Source of the DNA: an uncultured Arcanobacterium sp.
GTDB lineage: Bacteria; Actinomycetota; Actinomycetes; Actinomycetales; Actinomycetaceae
Length of the DNA stretch: 36,791 bases
Direction of reading: 5' to 3'
Assembly: GCA_945874735.1 (NCBI GenBank)
Contig: CAMCHI010000014.1
Location: forward strand, 1-36,791
The translations under genes were made by a program, and so were the position numbers. Of the stretch, positions 26,217 through 35,142 are shown piece after piece. A model generated the notes under the pieces. It saw only the letters and a list, made by a program, of their open reading frames with translations. It did not search any database and was not told the origin of the DNA. The stretch's first letter is position 1. Each line of letters starts with the position of its first letter.

Positions 26217-27833
26217 GTGAGCACAAAATACATTTTCGTAACCGGCGGAGTACTATCCGGAGTAGGTAAAGGCATCACGGCTGCTAGTATCGGCGCAGTA
26301 TTACAAGCACAAGGATTATCGGTATCTATCCAAAAATGCGACCCTTACCTGAATGTAGACGCTGGGTTATTAAATCCTCGCGAACATGGTGAATGCTTTG
26401 TCACAAAAGACGGAACTGAAACTGACCTTGATTTAGGACACTACGAACGTTTCTTAGACTTAGAATTAACCCAAGCTAATGCTACTTTAAGCGGTAAACT
26501 CTTATTAAATCTGTTGCAAAAAGAACGCTCTGGCGGTTTTGGAGGAAAAACCGTACAACTCGTTCCCCACCTCACTGGAGCTATTCAAGACGCTATCACT
26601 CTAGCCTCTGGAAATGATCCCCATACCCCTAGCACTCCTAGCGATATTCATATCGTAGAAATCGGGGGCACAGTGGGTGACTATGAAGGGTTAAGTTTCG
26701 TAGAAGCAATCAGGGAATTTTCCGGAAAAATAGGACGGAAAAACTGTCTATTCGTGCACGTAGTTTATGTGCCTTTCATTGAAACTAGCAAAGAATATAA
26801 AACTAAACCAGCCCAAAATGCTTTAAGTGATTTGCGTGGTTTTGGAATCATACCAGACGCAGTAATTGTGCGGAGTGAAAATCCTGCCCCAGAAAATGTG
26901 CGCGAAAAAATAGCGCTATTTGGCGGATTGCACCTAGATGCGGTAGCTCTCATGCCTAATGTGGATAGCGTATTTCGTATCCCTACCCATATTGCCAATA
27001 GTCCACTACTTTCAATACTTAATGACTTTACTGGTGTATATACCCAACCTGAAATGTCTAAGTGGGAAACTTTGGTTCACCAACAACTTTCCACTCCTGA
27101 ACAGCAAATCTCAATCGGAATAGTGGCTAAATATTTAGACAACGAAGATGCTTATCTTTCGGTGGTAGAAGCCTTAAAAGCAGCAGCTTGGCAAGAAAAT
27201 ACAGCGCTAAATATCGTATGGTTTGATGCAGAAAATCTGCAAGTAGCACAATTAGCTAACTTAGATGCAGTGCTAGTACCAGGCGGATTTGGGGCGCGCG
27301 GAGTAGAAGGAAAAATCGCTACCGCTACTTACGCTTTAACTCACAACCTACCCTACCTGGGGTTATGCCTAGGAATGCAAACCGCTGTAATTGCTGCTGC
27401 ACGAAAAGGCGGTTTAAGCGCTGCTAATTCTGCCGAATTCATTTCCGATGGAGTAGCCAACGTAATTTTCTTAATGGACGGGCAGACCGGTTTAGAATCT
27501 ACTGGAGGAACTTTACGACTCGGTGATTTCGTGGCACATCTTAAGCCTGGTTCTCGGGTAGCACAAATTTATGGCACTCATGAAGTAACCGAAAGACACC
27601 GTCACCGCTACGAAGTAAATCTGACCTTCCAAGATTGGATAAATGCTGGAGGATTACAAATAACGGGTACTAGTCCTAACGGAAAACTAGTGGAGTTTGT
27701 GGAAGCACCTAGTTGTGATTATTTCGTAGCCACTCAGGCACACCCAGAATTTCGTTCTCGTCCCTTTAGAGCCCACCCGTTGTTTAGCGGGCTAGTAAAA
27801 GCAGCCATTAAACGGCAAGCAACTAGCCAGTAA
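26217..27833 (+). CDS. pyrG: CTP synthase (divergent form)
   Basis: It aminates UTP to CTP using glutamine and ATP. The 538 aa have the full domain plan: N-terminal synthetase (YIFVTGGVLSGVGKG P-loop, DLDLGHYERF, EIGGTVGD, KTKPAQN) and C-terminal glutaminase (GGFGARGVEGKI, nucleophile in GLCLGMQ at about 384, HRHRYEVN, and the His/Glu pair in AHPEFRSRP). The synthetase half departs from the usual actinobacterial sequence: CDPYLNVDAG for LDPYLNVDPG, LLNPREHGECF for MNPFQHGEVF, GDYEGLSF for GDIESLPF. The start is GTG 26217, with GGGG upstream; a TAGATT -10-like box (26198-26203) would give a very short leader starting in the G run. Confidence 0.92.
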   Translation: MSTKYIFVTGGVLSGVGKGITAASIGAVLQAQGLSVSIQKCDPYLNVDAGLLNPREHGECFVTKDGTETDLDLGHYERFLDLELTQANATLSGKLLLNLLQKERSGGFGGKTVQLVPHLTGAIQDAITLASGNDPHTPSTPSDIHIVEIGGTVGDYEGLSFVEAIREFSGKIGRKNCLFVHVVYVPFIETSKEYKTKPAQNALSDLRGFGIIPDAVIVRSENPAPENVREKIALFGGLHLDAVALMPNVDSVFRIPTHIANSPLLSILNDFTGVYTQPEMSKWETLVHQQLSTPEQQISIGIVAKYLDNEDAYLSVVEALKAAAWQENTALNIVWFDAENLQVAQLANLDAVLVPGGFGARGVEGKIATATYALTHNLPYLGLCLGMQTAVIAAARKGGLSAANSAEFISDGVANVIFLMDGQTGLESTGGTLRLGDFVAHLKPGSRVAQIYGTHEVTERHRHRYEVNLTFQDWINAGGLQITGTSPNGKLVEFVEAPSCDYFVATQAHPEFRSRPFRAHPLFSGLVKAAIKRQATSQ

Positions 27834-27847
27834 TTCAGCAAAACTAA

Positions 27848-27898
27848 AAGTCTTGACGCAAAATAATATGAATACAATTGCCACCTGCGCCAAGACTT
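27848..27898. repeat. Inverted repeat after pyrG
   Basis: Thirteen-nt arms (27848-27860 and 27886-27898) are complementary with one mismatch around a 25-nt loop. On the minus strand it is followed by TTTAGTTTT; on the plus strand there is no U-run. It may terminate pyrG transcription or block antisense transcription. Confidence 0.6.
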
Positions 27899-27944
27899 AA
27901 ACCACACCTGAATATTCTCAACATAAAACCAACATAACAACTCT

Positions 27945-27981
27945 CAGTTCTGCTTATAAATGAAAGTAATAAGCAGAACTG
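27945..27981. repeat. Perfect inverted repeat in front of the ABC exporter operon
   Basis: Perfect 13-nt arms (CAGTTCTGCTTAT and its complement) around an 11-nt spacer lie 22 bp before the exporter's -10 box, over its -35 region. No U-run follows, so an operator is as likely as a terminator. No regulator gene is next to it. Confidence 0.55.
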
Positions 27982-28002
27982 AAAAAACTTTTGCTAACAA
28001 AC

Positions 28003-28008
28003 TAGAAT
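28003..28008 (+). promoter_or_regulatory. -10 box of the ABC exporter operon (near-leaderless)
   Basis: TAGAAT ends 8 nt before the ATG at 28017. No Shine-Dalgarno is present between them. A good -35 is not seen; it would fall within the inverted repeat. Confidence 0.5.
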
Positions 28009-28016
28009 AAATTTTT

Positions 28017-29777
28017 ATGATTCTGCTACGCACTATTTGGCAATACACTCGCCCTTATCGACTCTGGATCTTACTCACGATTTTTTTACAATTAGTAACC
28101 GCTGCTGCCGCCTTATGGATTCCCACCCTTAATGCCAAAATCATTGACGTAGGCATCGCAACTGGCAACACCCAACTGGTGTGGCATTATGGTTTACAAA
28201 TGTTAGCCACCTGTTTATTGCAAATCATCGCTGCCGTTGGCGCAGCTTATAGTGCTGCTCGGACTGCCATGTCGGTGGGGGCGGATTTGCGAGACGATAT
28301 TTACCATAAAGTGCTAGATTTAAGCAGCCCACAAGTGCATCAATTCGGAGCCGGTACTTTAATCACTCGTAGCACTAATGACATACAGCAATTACAAAGT
28401 ATGGTGTTGTACGGACTAAAAATCCTAGTTATTGTTCCTTTAACAGCAATCGGAGGAATCGTACTAGCTTTACGACAAGATTTGCAATTCTCTTGGGTAA
28501 TTATGATTTCTTGCTGTCTAGTTTTTTGCACTTTACTTTTTTTCTTTATCAAACTTGTGCCATTATTCGGGCAAATGCAAGAACGTATTGATGCTATTAA
28601 TGAGATTCTACGCGAACAAATCATGGGAATCAGAGTGGTGCGAGCTTTTGTGCGTGAAAATCTGGAAACTAACCGCTACCAAGAAACTAACCAAAAAATC
28701 ACTGACATTTCTGTAAAAATCGGTAATTATTTTGTGTTATTGTTTCCAGTTTTATCTTCCCTGACTGGTTTAGCTATTACGGCCGTGTTGTATTTTGGTG
28801 CTTTCCGCGTAGCAAGCGGAGATATTGCGGTAGGAGCATTAACGGCATTTATGCAGTATTTAGGAGAAATTATTGGGGCAGCTCTCATGGGTACCTTCGT
28901 GTTAATGATGGTACCGCGAGCAGTAGTATGTGCTAAGCGTTTTTCCCAAGTAATGTCCACTCCCGTGCAAGTAGTTTTCCCTGAGCAAGCTAGTCCTTTA
29001 GCTACTTACCCCTGCTCAGACAGTCCTACCCCTAATATTTCTTTAGAGTTTCGGAACGTTACTCACCGTTTTAGCGGAGCAGAACTACCTGTGCTTTCTG
29101 AAGTTACTTTCCAAATCAAACCAGGCACTACTACCGCTATTATCGGCTCTACCGGTGCTGGTAAAAGCACTATTCTCAATCTTATTTTGCGCTCTTTTGA
29201 TCCATGTAGTGGAGAAATTTACTTAAACGGCCAACCCTTAACTAATTTCTCTCGTAGCCAGTTAGCCCAAGAAGTAGGGGCAGTACCTCAAAAACCATAT
29301 CTGTTTAGTGGCACAGTGGCTTCCAATCTACGTTTTGCCCAGCCTGATGCTACCGATGAAGAACTATGGCAGGCACTAGAAATAGCACAAGCAGCTGATT
29401 TTGTAAGAAAAATGCCAGAGCAACTAGCTTCCCCCATCGCCCAAGGTGGCACTAATGTATCTGGTGGGCAACGGCAAAGACTAGCGATTGCTCGACTATT
29501 AGTGGCAAAACCCCGCCTATATTTACTTGATGATTCTTTCTCTGCCTTAGATATGGCCACCGACGCCCAATTGCGGGCAGCCTTAAAACAGCATTTAAAA
29601 AATTCTAGCCTTATCGTGGTAGCACAGCGAGTTTCCAGCATTATGGACGCAGAACAAATTCTCGTATTAGATGATGGAAAAATCGTAGGGCGTGGCACGC
29701 ACCTAGAACTATTAGCTACTAACGCGGTATATCAAGAAATTGTGCAGTCACAGCTCACAGTAGGAGGCGCGCAATGA
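28017..29777 (+). CDS. ABC exporter, half-transporter with degenerate Walker B (BmrC/TM287-like)
   Basis: A 586-aa half-transporter: six membrane helices (about 1-310) fused to an ATPase domain. Visible motifs: Walker A GSTGAGKST (about 377), Q-loop VPQKPYLFSG, signature VSGGQRQR (about 481) and Walker B YLLDDSFSALD, in which the catalytic Glu is replaced by Asp. This pattern is that of the degenerate half of heterodimeric exporters. It overlaps the next gene by 4 bp (ATGA), so the two are made together. Such pairs export drugs, peptides or lipids; the substrate here is unknown. Confidence 0.92.
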   Translation: MILLRTIWQYTRPYRLWILLTIFLQLVTAAAALWIPTLNAKIIDVGIATGNTQLVWHYGLQMLATCLLQIIAAVGAAYSAARTAMSVGADLRDDIYHKVLDLSSPQVHQFGAGTLITRSTNDIQQLQSMVLYGLKILVIVPLTAIGGIVLALRQDLQFSWVIMISCCLVFCTLLFFFIKLVPLFGQMQERIDAINEILREQIMGIRVVRAFVRENLETNRYQETNQKITDISVKIGNYFVLLFPVLSSLTGLAITAVLYFGAFRVASGDIAVGALTAFMQYLGEIIGAALMGTFVLMMVPRAVVCAKRFSQVMSTPVQVVFPEQASPLATYPCSDSPTPNISLEFRNVTHRFSGAELPVLSEVTFQIKPGTTTAIIGSTGAGKSTILNLILRSFDPCSGEIYLNGQPLTNFSRSQLAQEVGAVPQKPYLFSGTVASNLRFAQPDATDEELWQALEIAQAADFVRKMPEQLASPIAQGGTNVSGGQRQRLAIARLLVAKPRLYLLDDSFSALDMATDAQLRAALKQHLKNSSLIVVAQRVSSIMDAEQILVLDDGKIVGRGTHLELLATNAVYQEIVQSQLTVGGAQ

Positions 29778-31693
29778 TGCCCAACAAACCCCAAAAGGCA
29801 CAAAATTTTTGGCCGTCTTTCCTGAAACTATTGAAATTACTGGGAGCAGAAAAACTCATAATTTCCTTAGCTATTTTATTGTCGTTAATAGGCATGGCTT
29901 TCTTAATTACCGCCCCAATTATTTTAGGCTTTGCTATAGATGAAATATTTAACGGCGCACTACTAGCTTCATTTTCTCCGCAAACCTCCCCGCAGATAGC
30001 GGCTGAAAAATTATTAAGCTACGGGCAAGAATCTTTAGCCTCCCAAGTTTTAGCAGGTGCAGTAAAACTGGGGGCGGGAATTAATTTTTCTGCATTAAAT
30101 AAGTGGCTGCTTTTACTATTAGGGTGTTATCTCGCAGGTAATTTATTTGACTGGCTTTATGGTTTCTATCTAAACCGAGCAGTAATGCGAGTAATTTTCA
30201 CTCTCCGGCAAGATATTGAGCATAAGCTACACCGTCTTCCTCTGCAATATTTTGACGCTAATGCACGTGGAGATATTATTTCACGCACCACCAATGATGT
30301 AGATAATATCCAAGCTGCCCTCCAACAAGCTTTCGTAGCGAGTATTGGAGCGATAGTAAAAATCATTACCGTGACTATAATTATGTTTGTACTTAGCTGG
30401 CATTTAGCACTAATTTCTTTACTAGCTTTGCCTTTAGCAGCAATTTTAATGGGCGTAATCGGAGTTCCTGCTGGGCGTTTATACCGGAAACAATGGGCAG
30501 CTACCGGTGAGTTAAACACCCACATTGAGGAAAGTTTTTCCGGACATGAACTAATCCGTAATTTCAACCAAAATGCCGCTATGAGCGAGCAGTTCTTTGC
30601 CCGTAATCAGGCACTGCGCAACACGGCTATTAAAGCTCAAACTCTTTCCGGTATTTTCATGCCTGCCACTTCTTTTGTGCAATATCTGGTGTTTGTATTA
30701 ACTGCAATAATCGGCGCATTAAAAGTACTAAGTGGCACTATGACTGTAGGCAGTATTATTACTTTTATTAACTATTCCAAACAATTCTCTGAACCAGTAG
30801 GCGAAATTTCTTCCATGTCTGCCATGATTCAATCAGGGGTAGCTTCTGCCGAACGAGTATTTGCTTTATTGGATTCTTCTGAACTAACAGAAGAAGCCAC
30901 TTCTTACTCTGCTTCTGATTCACGCCTTGCTGATAAGAACTTACCCGTAACTGGCAAGGTATGCTTCCAACAAGTAGATTTCTCCTACCATCCTGATAAG
31001 TCTTTAATTAAAGATTTATCTTTAACGGTTGAACCTGGACAAACAGTAGCAATTGTGGGCCCTACTGGGGCTGGCAAAACCACGCTCATTAATTTAATTA
31101 TGCGTTTCTATGAGGTAAACGCTGGGAAAATTACTTTAGACGGAATAGATATTCGCGATATTCCACGCTCGCAACTACGCCAACAAATCGGCATGGTTTT
31201 ACAAGACGCTTTCTTATTTACCGGCACTATTAGAGAAAATATCCGCTACGGTAATCTGGAAGCGAGTGATGAACAAGTAGTGGAAGCCGCTAAAGCTACC
31301 ATGGTAGATCATTTTGTGCGTCTGTTACCTGATGGTTACGATACAGTACTAACCGAGAATGCCACCACTCTTTCTGCAGGTGAACGGCAGCTTCTCACTA
31401 TTGCGCGTGCCTTTATTGCCAATCCGTCTTTGCTTATTTTAGACGAGGCCACCAGCTCGGTAGACACTCGTACTGAAGTATTAGTGCAACAAGCAATGAA
31501 CACTTTGCGTACTGGACGTACCTCGTTCGTCATTGCTCACCGTTTATCTACTATTAAAGATGCTGATTTAATCATCATGATGGAGGACGGCAAAGTGGTA
31601 GAGCAAGGCACACATACTCAGCTAGTAGCTCATGGTGGTGCGTATGCTAAGTTGCTGGCCACTCAATTTAGTAATACCAGTACCGAAGACTAA
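29774..31693 (+). CDS. ABC exporter, half-transporter with intact catalytic Glu (BmrD/TM288-like)
   Basis: The 639-aa partner of the preceding half-transporter. It has a hydrophilic N-terminus, six helices with a longer first extracellular loop (about 60-100), and an ATPase domain with Walker A GPTGAGKTT (about 428), Q-loop VLQDAFLFTG, signature LSAGERQL (about 532, not the canonical LSGGQ) and intact Walker B LLILDEATSS. Together with the Asp in the first gene, this gives one degenerate and one active ATP site. A strong AGGAGG 7 nt before the ATG drives translation. It ends at the convergent hairpin 31699-31744. Confidence 0.93.
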   Translation: MMPNKPQKAQNFWPSFLKLLKLLGAEKLIISLAILLSLIGMAFLITAPIILGFAIDEIFNGALLASFSPQTSPQIAAEKLLSYGQESLASQVLAGAVKLGAGINFSALNKWLLLLLGCYLAGNLFDWLYGFYLNRAVMRVIFTLRQDIEHKLHRLPLQYFDANARGDIISRTTNDVDNIQAALQQAFVASIGAIVKIITVTIIMFVLSWHLALISLLALPLAAILMGVIGVPAGRLYRKQWAATGELNTHIEESFSGHELIRNFNQNAAMSEQFFARNQALRNTAIKAQTLSGIFMPATSFVQYLVFVLTAIIGALKVLSGTMTVGSIITFINYSKQFSEPVGEISSMSAMIQSGVASAERVFALLDSSELTEEATSYSASDSRLADKNLPVTGKVCFQQVDFSYHPDKSLIKDLSLTVEPGQTVAIVGPTGAGKTTLINLIMRFYEVNAGKITLDGIDIRDIPRSQLRQQIGMVLQDAFLFTGTIRENIRYGNLEASDEQVVEAAKATMVDHFVRLLPDGYDTVLTENATTLSAGERQLLTIARAFIANPSLLILDEATSSVDTRTEVLVQQAMNTLRTGRTSFVIAHRLSTIKDADLIIMMEDGKVVEQGTHTQLVAHGGAYAKLLATQFSNTSTED

Positions 31694-31698
31694 AAGTA

Positions 31699-31744
31699 TG
31701 TTCTCGGGATAAAGGCGGGTAGATTTTTCCTTATCCCGAGAACA
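31699..31744. terminator. Bidirectional hairpin between the exporter and the YbjN genes
   Basis: Perfect 14-bp arms (31699-31712 and 31731-31744) around an 18-nt loop that contains ATTTTT. It lies between two convergent genes; U-runs after the stem are short on both strands, CTTTTA on the minus side. Confidence 0.65.
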
Positions 31745-31802
31745 ACTAAAAGGTAAAACGCATTAGCAGATTACACTCTTAAGCTTAATTAAACCGATTT
31801 AT

Positions 31803-32378
31803 TTAACTTTCTTCCCGTGATACTGTATCCACGCTTTTCACAAATTCTTCTACAAATTCTAAAGCAGTAGCAACTCCGGCACGGAAAACTCTTTCTAACT
31901 GCGCGTCTGTAGCTCCTGTTTTTCCAAAGAAAGCAGTATGTTCTAGCAGGATACGCACACCTTCTTCATCTCTTAACTCTACTGTATAAGCTTTAGGTAG
32001 CCATTTAGAGCGATGCCACTGGTAAATAAAACTCTCTGCTTCTGCTAAATTTTCAGACTGCACTATAAAAGAAGGCTGACCTACTATAGCAATACGCACA
32101 CCGTCTTCTGGCTTTTCCTGATTATGAGGAGATAGGTGAATAAAGAAACCACAATTGTCAAAAGAAGTAGTTAGATCTCCGTCTGCGTCTATCTCATAAT
32201 TCCATTCTTCCCGCTTGAATAAATCTTCAAAACGTGACATCACTACTGGAGTAAAAGTAGCTTCTCCTAACACTTTAATACCTGTATTTTGCTCAGTATT
32301 AACCACTGGCTGCTCTGCAGGAGTTAAAGTTGGTTCTTTACTTTTTTTCCCACGCAGATTACTCCAAAAAGATACCAT
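31803..32378 (-). CDS. YbjN-domain protein (second of a pair)
   Basis: A 191-aa soluble protein. After a basic, Pro- and Glu-rich N-terminus (about 1-40) comes a YbjN-like alpha/beta domain: FEDLFKREEWNYEIDADGDL, a hydrophobic strand GFFIHLS, NLAEAESFIYQWHRSKWLPKAY and a C-terminal helix. YbjN proteins resemble type III secretion chaperones and have no clear biochemical role. The frame runs to 32393, but ATG 32378 has GGGAGG at 7 nt, overlapping the stop of the upstream gene. The two genes are 2 bp apart and co-transcribed. Confidence 0.68.
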   Translation of the reverse strand: MVSFWSNLRGKKSKEPTLTPAEQPVVNTEQNTGIKVLGEATFTPVVMSRFEDLFKREEWNYEIDADGDLTTSFDNCGFFIHLSPHNQEKPEDGVRIAIVGQPSFIVQSENLAEAESFIYQWHRSKWLPKAYTVELRDEEGVRILLEHTAFFGKTGATDAQLERVFRAGVATALEFVEEFVKSVDTVSREES

Positions 32379-32380
32379 TC

Positions 32381-32821
32381 TTATTCCTCCCAACCCTGAT
32401 TGTAAGCTGCCGATAATTGCTCATAAAACATTGAAGCGGTTGCTAAAATTCGTTTAATTTGTTCCGTTAATTGTGAAAGAGCAACTCCACTTTCCAAATC
32501 TATCGCATCATCACACATTGCTCGCAACACGCCTTCATCACTAATAGAGGTATATGCGCGTGGCCAAATAGTAGTCGCATTCCACTTATTCACATATTGG
32601 CGTAAGTTGTCGTATTCCGTCATAGGTACTTTATCGAAAGGGGTAATTTCCACTACCAACAAATCGTTATTTTCTCCGTTTAAAGAGATGTTTAAGATTA
32701 GTTCGTCATAAAAAAGCCCTAACGCCTCGCGACCTACATACTTAAAATAATATAGCTCCAAGTCGGTAAGCGCCTGTTCTACCAAATCCAAACTCAAAGA
32801 ATATAAATTTTCAGTGGTCAT
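32381..32821 (-). CDS. YbjN-like protein (first of a pair)
   Basis: A 146-aa acidic protein with the same layout as its neighbour: an N-terminal helix, strand pair (FYDELILNISLNG, NDLLVVEITPFD), then NLRQYVNKWNATTIWPRAYTSISDEG and a C-terminal helix. The segment 'VNKWNATTIWPRAYT' aligns with 'YQWHRSKWLPKAYTV' of the second gene, so the two are distant paralogues. Function is unknown; actinobacteria often have YbjN genes in pairs. It has AAGGAG upstream (near 32829). Confidence 0.65.
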   Translation of the reverse strand: MTTENLYSLSLDLVEQALTDLELYYFKYVGREALGLFYDELILNISLNGENNDLLVVEITPFDKVPMTEYDNLRQYVNKWNATTIWPRAYTSISDEGVLRAMCDDAIDLESGVALSQLTEQIKRILATASMFYEQLSAAYNQGWEE

Positions 32822-32890
32822 TTTTACTCCTTTTCACTTACCTCAAAGGATACAACCCAAAGCGGACAAATTTTATTTACACTAAGGTAA

Positions 32891-34084
32891 CTATCCAATC
32901 GTAAAAAATTCTACCCCTTCTCGGATTACTGTAAGTAACTCTAATTCAGAATTTAACACTAAGAAATTAGGCTTTTCTCCCAATTGGAAATCTAAAGTAA
33001 CTCCCATAGTATTATTATTTACTCGCAAAACTTGCGCAGGCGCCCATACCGTAGCCGTCACTGCCTGTGTTAAATCAACCACTCCAGCTCGCACATTACC
33101 TACGATAGTGTCAATTAAGCGCGCAGTACCACCAGCAATTGCACCACCTTGTACCAAACGGGCAACTCCTTGTGCAATCTCTACTGGTAAGCCACCTAAT
33201 ACGTAATCACCATCAGGCATGCCAGCTCCTGCCATCGCATCAGTCACATAAGCCACTCCTGCGCCCCCACTAGCTGTGCCCACGTATTCGGTAACATCTC
33301 CTACCAAGTTACGATGCAAATGCACTCCGTCTGCCACTAGCTCTACTACACATTCACCTCGTCTAGCAGATTGTATTAATTCCCGCACCGGGCCAGGCTC
33401 TCGGTGAGCTAAAGGTGGCATCGCATTAAATAAATGCGTGGCAGTTTGCGGCACTCCCTCAAAGCCAATTTCCTTAGCATATTTGACCGTAGCAGCTAAT
33501 ACAGTAGCAGTCTGTACAGAATCAGCACTGGTGTGCCCCCAAGAAGGCAATGCCCCGAAATCTAGCAACAATTTTGCGGCCTCAAAGGCTTGCGGCACTT
33601 CTGGTGCAATAGTCATCGTCTTAATCCACCCTTGCCCAGCCTCCAACCAGCTACGCAACTCCGCTAAATCCGGATTACGCACCGCTACCGGATTTTGTGC
33701 CCCGCACTTATGTGGAGAAATATATGGACCTTCTAAATGGATTCCAAGCAATTCTCCTTTTTCACACCAAGGCACCAAAGATTTAATCACAGGAATTGGA
33801 TCTAGCAACGACACTAACGAAGCCACCAAACCAGTAGTACCCCGTAAACGGTGAGCTGTAATGGCACGCTGAATTTCTACATCGCTAGGATTATCTGGGA
33901 AAGATACTCCCCCTCCACCGTGACAGTGAATATCTAGCAAACCAGGAATAATCCACCCCGTATTTACTTCTACTTCTTGATTCACGGGTAAAAGCTCGCT
34001 AATTACTCCCGTATCCTCAAGTACTAGACCTCCTGCCACCACCTGACCTTGTGCATTTAATACTTTTCCTACAAACTTTTTCAT
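32891..34084 (-). CDS. nagA: N-acetylglucosamine-6-phosphate deacetylase
   Basis: It removes acetate from GlcNAc-6-phosphate to give glucosamine-6-phosphate for NagB and for cell-wall recycling. The 397-aa amidohydrolase has PGLLDIHCHGGGG near the start, metal-binding EGPYISPHKCGAQN, WGHTSADS, THLFNAMPPLAHREPG, VADGVHLH and the catalytic Asp in VTDAMAGAGMPDG. It overlaps nagB by 4 bp, so the pair is translationally coupled. Confidence 0.96.
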   Translation of the reverse strand: MKKFVGKVLNAQGQVVAGGLVLEDTGVISELLPVNQEVEVNTGWIIPGLLDIHCHGGGGVSFPDNPSDVEIQRAITAHRLRGTTGLVASLVSLLDPIPVIKSLVPWCEKGELLGIHLEGPYISPHKCGAQNPVAVRNPDLAELRSWLEAGQGWIKTMTIAPEVPQAFEAAKLLLDFGALPSWGHTSADSVQTATVLAATVKYAKEIGFEGVPQTATHLFNAMPPLAHREPGPVRELIQSARRGECVVELVADGVHLHRNLVGDVTEYVGTASGGAGVAYVTDAMAGAGMPDGDYVLGGLPVEIAQGVARLVQGGAIAGGTARLIDTIVGNVRAGVVDLTQAVTATVWAPAQVLRVNNNTMGVTLDFQLGEKPNFLVLNSELELLTVIREGVEFFTIG

Positions 34085-34854
34085 CGTAATTCCCAGCGCT
34101 CTTTATAGAAATCTGCCAAAGCTAATTCACTAGCGGCTGCTTCATCTACCAGTACCGTAACTTTAGGATGCATTTGCAAAATAGTAGCTGGCCAATGCGC
34201 AGAAATACCTCCTTCTACCAGTTCCCGCACTGCTTGAGCTTTATTTGCACCCGTGGCAATCAAAAGTACTTCTTTAGCGTCCATAATCGTGGCTAAACCT
34301 TGGGTAATACACTTACGAGGCACTTGTGTTAAATCATTATCAAAGAAACGTTGATTATCCTCACGGGTCTGTGCAGTTAGCGCATCTACATGGGTGCGCG
34401 AAGCTAAAGAAATACCTGGTTCATTAAAACCAATATGCCCATCAGCCCCAATTCCCAGAATCTGCAAAGCAATACCGCCACTGGCTTTAATTTCTGCCTC
34501 ATAAGCCGCAGCAGCTACTTCCGGATCAGGCGCATTACCATCAGGAGTGTGCAAATTTTCGTCTAACAATCCTGAATTATGCTCACCCACCAACTCAGTG
34601 CGCAACACATTGCGGTAACGCTCTGGGTGCTCCGGATCAATTCCCACATACTCATCTAAAGCAAAAGCATGAAAATCGGCTAAGGAGAAAGTTCCTGCAG
34701 CTTTCGCAGCACGCATTCTGGCATACAACGGCAAAGGAGTAGAACCAGTTGCCACACCTAATACTTTATTCTCTGCCCGTTCTAATACCGTAAATAAATG
34801 GGCAGCTGCTGCATCTGCTACTTCTTGCTCAGTTGCAAAAATTCCGATTTGCAT
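34081..34854 (-). CDS. nagB: Glucosamine-6-phosphate deaminase
   Basis: It converts glucosamine-6-phosphate to fructose-6-phosphate and ammonia. The 257-aa protein has GVATGSTPLPLY, FHAFALDEYVG (catalytic Asp), the GIGADGHIGFNEPG signature and SRTHVDALT. An upstream GTG at 34863 is possible but lies on top of the ribosome binding site; ATG 34854 has GAGG at 8 nt and is preferred. It is the first gene of nagB-nagA. The 288-bp gap upstream is AT-rich with a TAGAC/GTCTA dyad (35103-35114) and a small AACAT/ATGTT dyad near 34888; I see no other feature in it. Confidence 0.96.
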   Translation of the reverse strand: MQIGIFATEQEVADAAAAHLFTVLERAENKVLGVATGSTPLPLYARMRAAKAAGTFSLADFHAFALDEYVGIDPEHPERYRNVLRTELVGEHNSGLLDENLHTPDGNAPDPEVAAAAYEAEIKASGGIALQILGIGADGHIGFNEPGISLASRTHVDALTAQTREDNQRFFDNDLTQVPRKCITQGLATIMDAKEVLLIATGANKAQAVRELVEGGISAHWPATILQMHPKVTVLVDEAAASELALADFYKERWELR

Positions 34855-35142
34855 TATTTTCACCTCGTTGTGTTTCTAGCGATTCAACATTTATGTTAAA
34901 TCCCTAGTCAAGCCATTATTATTTTGCAATATAATTCTAAAACGGTTGCCCTCAGATAATCTAATATTTGCCAAATCTGGCATTAATTCACGCATTACCT
35001 AGATTAAAGACGGCTTATCTTATGTAGTTATTTCAACAAATCGGCACACAAATATCCCTAACAGTCATCTTCCAGTTTTAAACCAGAAACACCGCTAGAT
35101 AATAGACCCGTCTAGTCAAAATATAAGTAAGCGTATAAAACT

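Noticed and set aside
30166-30567. Minus-strand frame of 133 codons
   Set aside because: It is opposite the membrane domain of the second exporter gene.
33438-33854. Plus-strand frame of 138 codons
   Set aside because: It is the complement of the nagA coding region.
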